Shown here: positions 56,463 through 62,994 of the stretch, piece after piece | Numbering within the stretch: the stretch's first letter is position 1 | Layout of the letters: the number at the start of each line of letters is the position of its first letter | Assembly (NCBI GenBank): GCA_002507565.1 | Contig: MOXJ01000013.1 | Coordinates: 1 to 62,994, forward strand | Direction: 5' to 3' | Origin: Candidatus Reconcilbacillus cellulovorans | GTDB lineage: Bacteria; Bacillota; Bacilli; Paenibacillales; Reconciliibacillaceae | DNA: 62,994 nucleotides | Notes under the pieces: model-generated | Told to the model about the DNA's origin: nothing | What the model saw: only the letters and a program-made list of their open reading frames with translations | Database searches by the model: none | Program-made: the position numbers and the translations under genes

Positions 56463-59400
56463 GTTTCCATACCTTCAAGGTACGATCCAAACACCAAATT
56501 GCTGAAGTGCCATATTTTTCATCTGATTCAGTTTCAATCCCTTGAAGGGATTGAAACAGGTTCAAATCTTTCTACGCAAGAAAAATGTTCATCGTTTGGA
56601 TCGTACCTTGAAGGGATTGAAACCGTCACAATCGCCTCAAAATCCGCTCAACCAAGCCACGTTTGGATCGTACCTTGAAGGGATTGAAACACAATAAATA
56701 TCCATGGAAACCGGAATCACCAACGCCGGCGTTTGGGTCGTACCTTCAAGGTACGATCCAAACACGCTCGAAGTCGGCGCTTCCGCTGTCGTCCGCACTT
56801 GTTTCAATCCCTTCAAGGTACGATCCAAACCCCGCGAACAGTACCAGCGTAGCCAGGAGCAGATGAGGGTTTCAATCCCTTCAAGGTACGATCCAAACTT
56901 TCAAAAACCTCTTGATTTTTCTTGTAAAGTATATTAGTTTCAATCCCTTCAAGGTACGATCCAAACCCGCCGCAGCTGCTACCAGAAACCCGTTCGCAAC
57001 GGCGTTTCAATCCCTTCAAGGTACGATCCAAACACGGTACGGAGGCGCTTCGTGAGGCTCGAATGATCGGTGTTTCAATCCCTTCAAGGTACGATCCAAA
57101 CGGTTTCGCGCATGCCCTTGCGTACTTCCCGCGCTAAATGTTTCAATCCCTTCAAGGTACGATCCAAACACTGATGCACTTCCGGCGAACGCAAAAAAGC
57201 TCCAGTTTCAATCCCTTCAAGGTACGATCCAAACAAACAGAAATTGAAGGAAATGGGATTCATCCGAAAAAGTGGTTTCAATCCCTTCAAGGTACGATCC
57301 AAACAGCTTGGGAGCGGTGGCGACGCTCGCAAGCCGCTCAGGTTTCAATCCCTTCAAGGTACGATCCAAACATCTGCACGGTGCCCTGTACTTCCACCTG
57401 CTGGCGCTGTTTCAATCCCTTCAAGGTACGATCCAAACTCCTCATCCATATCTAGATGAAAACCAATCATATCTGGTTTCAATCCCTTCAAGGTACGATC
57501 CAAACTTTTATAATTTAAAGGAATAAAATGCCGATAACGATGTTTCAATCCCTTCAAGGTACGATCCAAACCGGGCGACCACCTGAAGGTGAAGGTGGTC
57601 GAACTGGAGTTTCAATCCCTTCAAGGTACGATCCAAACTACAAATCAACACGATCCCGCGGATTTATCCTATATTCGTTTCAATCCCTTCAAGGTACGAT
57701 CCAAACGCAGGGGATTGACTACGATGTCATTCCCGGAACGCCGTTTCAATCCCTTCAAGGTACGATCCAAACGGCCGGTGTACGCGAAAAAATCGGAGCG
57801 CGGGCATTGGAGTTTCAATCCCTTCAAGGTACGATCCAAACCTGACTGATTTACCGCGCCCCGCGGAGGGGCGCGGTCGTTTCAATCCCTTCAAGGTACG
57901 ATCCAAACCTTTTTACAGAGATTATTCGATGTTGGGGAGGATGATGTTTCAATCCCTTCAAGGTACGATCCAAACTGTCGCTCGGCGTCTTGCCGACCGC
58001 TGCCGAATGGTCGGTTTCAATCCCTTCAAGGTACGATCCAAACCGGCCCTGACGTCAAAATCATCCCGATCCTCTCGCTGTTTCAATCCCTTCAAGGTAC
58101 GATCCAAACAAACGATCACCGGCGATCATAGCGACCAAAATCAGAGTTTCAATCCCTTCAAGGTACGATCCAAACGCATGCCACGCGATATGCCATTACT
58201 GCGCTATGAGGTTTCAATCCCTTCAAGGTACGATCCAAACCTCAACACAACAGCTATACGATTTGACCGTACCTCGTTTCAATCCCTTCAAGGTACGATC
58301 CAAACACCTGGACAATCTTACCATTTCTATATGCACGTATTTGTTTCAATCCCTTCAAGGTACGATCCAAACCAGCCCTATATTGTATCGGTATACCGGC
58401 CATGTAAACGTTTCAATCCCTTCAAGGTACGATCCAAACGCCGCAAAGGAACCTCATCCATGGACGATTTCAAACTGGTTTCAATCCCTTCAAGGTACGA
58501 TCCAAACCTGTAATTTTGGGGAAGGTGAAGCTCACGCTTTTGCATGTTTCAATCCCTTCAAGGTACGATCCAAACACGATGCGGGCGAAAGCCGAGTACG
58601 TCATCGACCGGGATGTTTCAATCCCTTCAAGGTACGATCCAAACCGAACAAAATAAAATGCGGATCATCACGGTATACGACCGTTTCAATCCCTTCAAGG
58701 TACGATCCAAACCGGATACACCGTGGGTGGTTTGAAACTTCAGGACCGGGTTTCAATCCCTTCAAGGTACGATCCAAACTTCGTTCCAGTTAAATTACAA
58801 TAACGATTAGGCATGGTTTCAATCCCTTCAAGGTACGATCCAAACTTTATATTTTCAATGCAATCCACTTTATGAAAGACCGTTTCAATCCCTTCAAGGT
58901 ACGATCCAAACGCGGGTTTATGACGAACCAGAAAGAAGCGGAGCTGCGTTTCAATCCCTTCAAGGTACGATCCAAACTCTCAACAAGCCAATCGTATCGC
59001 GCAATCTGTGGCCGTTTCAATCCCTTCAAGGTACGATCCAAACGGGCGGGGAGAAATACAGGCGGAGAAAAGGAGGATGCGTTTCAATCCCTTCAAGGTA
59101 CGATCCAAACCTTCGTCAACCTGTACAATTCGGCCGCATCTACGGAAGTTTCAATCCCTTCAAGGTACGATCCAAACGCAGACCCTTGTTTACGTTGGAA
59201 ATTTTACGCACTTACCGTTTCAATCCCTTCAAGGTACGATCCAAACCTGCCTCGGTAATCGAGACAGCGATGAACCGCATGCATGTTTCAATCCCTTCAA
59301 GGTACGATCCAAACTGGGCGGATAAGGATCGTTGCCGTGACTGTCGAAGGGGTTTCAATCCCTTCAAGGTACGATCCAAACTGCATGTTTTTCTTGCGCC

Positions 59401-62400
59401 GTCTGAAACTTTTACTGCAATGTTTCAATCCCTTCAAGGTACGATCCAAACGTATCGCCGCGCTGAAGGAGGAGAAAACATGAAGAAAAAGTTTCAATCC
59501 CTTCAAGGTACGATCCAAACGGTTGACCGCTTGACAACCATTTAGGGTGGTGATATATTGTTTCAATCCCTTCAAGGTACGATCCAAACCATGTACGGTG
59601 TTTCGTGGAATGGTCGGATTGATATTTTGTTTCAATCCCTTCAAGGTACGATCCAAACTTTTGACAACAATTGGTTTTCCGTCTTTGTCCATCGTTTCAA
59701 TCCCTTCAAGGTACGATCCAAACGATTGAGTTGGTCCTTAATCAGGCGGACGTTCCGTAGTTTCAATCCCTTCAAGGTACGATCCAAACGCGCGCGTATA
59801 GTAGCAGCAGCAGAAGTATTTGAAGGTGTTTCAATCCCTTCAAGGTACGATCCAAACTCCAGGAGCGACAATGCGAGATCATCGTCGAAATAAGTTTCAA
59901 TCCCTTCAAGGTACGATCCAAACAAACAGCGAGATGAGGCTATCCAGGCGGCGGAGGCGGTTTCAATCCCTTCAAGGTACGATCCAAACACAATGATTTG
60001 AGCAGAGCGACGCACACCAATATCGAGGTTTCAATCCCTTCAAGGTACGATCCAAACACGGCACCGTACGTCGCTCTTGGGTTCCGTTCCCTGTTTCAAT
60101 CCCTTCAAGGTACGATCCAAACACCAACGTTGCTGCCGACGCCGCCAGGCCATCCACAGTTTCAATCCCTTCAAGGTACGATCCAAACGCGCTTCGCGCG
60201 GGATATATCCCGGAACATGGTCCCGTTTCAATCCCTTCAAGGTACGATCCAAACACACCTGCGCATCGCCGGCGGCACACCGATCGAAATCGTTTCAATC
60301 CCTTCAAGGTACGATCCAAACGTCCCGTCGCAACGATCACATGGGACGCCTTCCGATGTGTTTCAATCCCTTCAAGGTACGATCCAAACGATCATGGGCG
60401 ATGCGGGCGACGTCCGCCTGGTGCGGGTTTCAATCCCTTCAAGGTACGATCCAAACTCACTTTGTTCTGGCTCATTTTCTCACGCTCCAATGTTTCAATC
60501 CCTTCAAGGTACGATCCAAACGCATCCGTCAGTAGGAGGATTAATCGATTCGAGATAAAGTTTCAATCCCTTCAAGGTACGATCCAAACACGGGGGGAAG
60601 GTTCGGCGCGGAACGTGGCATGAAAGTTTCAATCCCTTCAAGGTACGATCCAAACGCCGATACGCTCAACCATCAGCTTTCCCCGGCCATCGTTTCAATC
60701 CCTTCAAGGTACGATCCAAACGAGGCCACCCGATTAAAGGGCAACCGATTGAACGCGCGTTTCAATCCCTTCAAGGTACGATCCAAACGCACCTTCCGCT
60801 CCGCCGTCAGGTCCTTCGTGCTGGTATAGTTTCAATCCCTTCAAGGTACGATCCAAACAAACAACCGATCTGGCGGCTTGCCATCGACGCACTTTGTTTC
60901 AATCCCTTCAAGGTACGATCCAAACCACGCTCATTTGAATTTCAACCTCCGCCTGAACGCCTGTTTCAATCCCTTCAAGGTACGATCCAAACAGATTGGA
61001 ATGAGGATATAATCGCCGCTATCAACCTCGTTTCAATCCCTTCAAGGTACGATCCAAACGCCGCGGGCGTGCCACCACACAGCATTCTCCAGCTCGGTTT
61101 CAATCCCTTCAAGGTACGATCCAAACGCGACTCTGAACCTGTTTGATAATCATTTTAACAAGTTTCAATCCCTTCAAGGTACGATCCAAACAATCAAATC
61201 GTCCATTTTTTAAGGTCGCAAAAGCTTGAGTTTCAATCCCTTCAAGGTACGATCCAAACGAGCAAATTTCTGACTCGCGACGCAATCCTGAAAGCTGTTT
61301 CAATCCCTTCAAGGTACGATCCAAACTTCCGGCAGCCGTTCGACCACACTCTCAATCGCCTGTTTCAATCCCTTCAAGGTACGATCCAAACTTCGTCGCC
61401 CGCCATTGCGATGATGGACGCCGCAGAGTTTCAATCCCTTCAAGGTACGATCCAAACATCGCCGCTACCACCGTATCCGCCCCCCGCGCCGTAGTTTCAA
61501 TCCCTTCAAGGTACGATCCAAACATGCCTTACAAAATCAGCCAAAACAGCCTCGAGCTCAGTTTCAATCCCTTCAAGGTACGATCCAAACGCCTCCCTTA
61601 TTGATGGTTTTTCGTTCTACGAGCTCGTTTCAATCCCTTCAAGGTACGATCCAAACTTTGGCAGGTTTACGCCTGCCGAAGCACTCGAGTTTTGGTTTCA
61701 ATCCCTTCAAGGTACGATCCAAACAATGGGCGGAGTACTAGAGAATTTCGATGAATTGTGTTTCAATCCCTTCAAGGTACGATCCAAACATGGGGGAACC
61801 TTTGGGGACCGGACGGAGACCCGGTCCCCAGTTTCAATCCCTTCAAGGTACGATCCAAACCAGATACACGTCCTGTTCGCCGTCATACGAAACCACCTTG
61901 TTTCAATCCCTTCAAGGTACGATCCAAACACTTCCCTAACAGCCTTCTCCGCGATCTCCGACTGCCGTTTCAATCCCTTCAAGGTACGATCCAAACGCAG
62001 GGTCAAGGGTACAGCATCGGAAACAGAGACGAGTTTCAATCCCTTCAAGGTACGATCCAAACCGGATATAGACGAAACTCTGTTGTCAGCCCTATATTGG
62101 TTTCAATCCCTTCAAGGTACGATCCAAACCGTTTTCAAACCTTTCGTACTTGAGCAAAGAGTCGTGTTTCAATCCCTTCAAGGTACGATCCAAACGTTTT
62201 TGGCGATAGTCCAATATATTGGTCTCAGGAAGTGTTTCAATCCCTTCAAGGTACGATCCAAACCGGATACCACACTCGGATCGTGTGGTATCCCTCCGCG
62301 AGTTTCAATCCCTTCAAGGTACGATCCAAACTGAGGATCACTTCCAAGAGCGAGTCTCCGGTCGCCCATGTTTCAATCCCTTCAAGGTACGATCCAAACC

Positions 62401-62871
62401 CTCATGGCTGTGAAGGACAAAATCACTCAGACCCGTGTTTCAATCCCTTCAAGGTACGATCCAAACCGTCATCCGCCCTCACCGACCGGCGGCGTTTTCT
62501 GCTCGGGTTTCAATCCCTTCAAGGTACGATCCAAACTGGCTACTCCTTTCAAGTGATTTGGCGGCTGGGTATTGTTTCAATCCCTTCAAGGTACGATCCA
62601 AACATAAAATCGCGAAATCGCGCTTTGTTGAGCGAAAGAGTTTCAATCCCTTCAAGGTACGATCCAAACGCCCTAAAAGTATTCTATCAAAAACCTCTAA
62701 AAAATGTTTCAATCCCTTCAAGGTACGATCCAAACGTTCATCTCGTAACTGTATTTCAAATCTATTCCAAGAAGGTTTCAATCCCTTCAAGGTACGATCC
62801 AAACCTCCCCACACTTCATCCGGCAGCAGCATTACGACAACGTTTCAATCCCTTCAAGGTACGATCCAAAC
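56463..62871 (-). CRISPR. Second CRISPR array, about 96 repeat units (30-bp repeat)
   Basis: I count 91 uniform repeats from 56801 to 62871 (plus-strand form begins GTTTCAATCC and ends ACGATCCAAAC) with a mean period of 67 bp, plus five altered units at the left end. On the minus strand the repeat ends AAGGGATTGAAAC, the usual crRNA handle, so the array is transcribed right to left with its leader beyond 62871. The leftmost unit (56463-56492) differs from consensus at two positions, as expected for the old end. The repeat type suits the III-B system 10 kb away, but no cas6 or adaptation genes accompany it. Spacers are about 35-41 nt. Confidence 0.97.
56531..56763. repeat. Inverted block bounded by palindromic hybrid repeats
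   Basis: Four units here differ from the rest. 56531-56557 (27 bp) is the left half of the plus-form repeat joined to its own complement, a perfect palindrome with 13-base arms. 56594-56623 and 56661-56690 are full repeats in reverse orientation. 56731-56763 (33 bp) is the reverse-form left part joined to the plus-form right part, palindromic with one mismatch. This is what an inversion of about 0.2 kb with both breakpoints in the CTTCAAG core of two repeats would leave. Three spacers lie inside in flipped orientation. Confidence 0.88.
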
Positions 62872-62994
62872 AAAAAACCACACAAGGCATGTTACAATCC
62901 TCCCTCAATAAATTAATGTTTTCTTCGTTTTTCTCGCGTTTTCGCATGATTTCATCTTCGACACCCGAAGCGCCCTTGGATAGAACTTAATGAG
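62872..62994 (-). promoter_or_regulatory. Leader-side flank of array 2 (partial)
   Basis: The last 123 bases contain no repeat and are AT-rich next to the array (AAAAAACC, AATAAATTAATG). Given the minus-strand direction of the repeats, this is the beginning of the leader as seen from the array. It is cut by the window edge, and no promoter can be assigned with confidence. Confidence 0.55.

Noticed and set aside
56204-62990. ORFs with repeated FNPFKVRSK, FQSLQGTIQT, SIPSRYDPN or LDRTLKGLK units
   Set aside because: They are translations of the 30-bp repeats of array 2; the regular 67-bp period and changing spacers show a CRISPR array.

Overview
The window looks like a GC-rich (about 60-65 % by eye), endospore-forming Gram-positive bacterium of the Paenibacillaceae. 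The reasons are strong AGGAGG-type ribosome binding sites with frequent GTG/TTG starts, sporulation and Bacillus-type genes (yhbH, yunC, a ywqB-ywqA pair), YesM/YesN two-component systems beside LplABC-type sugar transporters, and many plant cell-wall sugar genes. A thermophilic xylan degrader such as Thermobacillus would fit; that genus is inference.

Layout. 1-4.4 kb: an araDBA operon on the minus strand for L-arabinose catabolism, with two AraR-like operators and a T20 terminator. 4.4-8.9 kb: yunC, small unknown genes, a GH88 unsaturated glucuronyl hydrolase, a membrane protein, yhbH and a stand-alone HIRAN protein. 9.0-21.0 kb: a complete type I-C CRISPR-Cas locus (cas3-cas5c-cas8c-cas7c-cas4-cas1-cas2), its leader and an array of about 54 repeats. 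An unknown gene precedes cas3, and both carry the same 42-bp upstream sequence. 21.1-23.0 kb: a WYL-family regulator and a C39-type peptidase, both minus strand. 23.2-32.8 kb: a YesM/YesN pair, a three-gene sugar ABC transporter lacking its ATPase, a six-hairpin glycosidase and a GH43 enzyme. 32.8-37.8 kb: ywqB (SWIM) and ywqA (SNF2). 38.0-46.6 kb: a type III-B (Cmr) locus, cmr1-cmr2(cas10)-cmr3-cmr4-cmr5-cmr6-csx1 on the minus strand, with csx20 convergent. 46.8-47.8 kb: a frameshifted HD-GYP gene. 47.8-56.1 kb: a minus-strand locus of response regulator, sensor kinase, LplA-like binding protein, two permeases and an intracellular GH10 xylanase, resembling the aldouronate-utilisation cluster of xylanolytic Paenibacillus. 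56.5-62.9 kb: a second array of about 96 units with a different 30-bp repeat, read from the right edge leftwards.

How they work together. The two YesMN loci sense and import hemicellulose fragments. GH10, GH43, GH88 and the six-hairpin enzyme trim them inside the cell, and AraA/B/D send released arabinose to xylulose-5-phosphate. The two CRISPR systems form a layered defence: I-C for DNA interference and spacer uptake, and III-B for RNA-triggered signalling through Cas10, with Csx1 as effector and Csx20 as probable regulator. Both repeats end in the same GGATTGAAAC handle, so crRNA sharing is plausible. The most unusual structure is an inverted block of about 0.2 kb inside the second array, bounded by two palindromic hybrid repeats.
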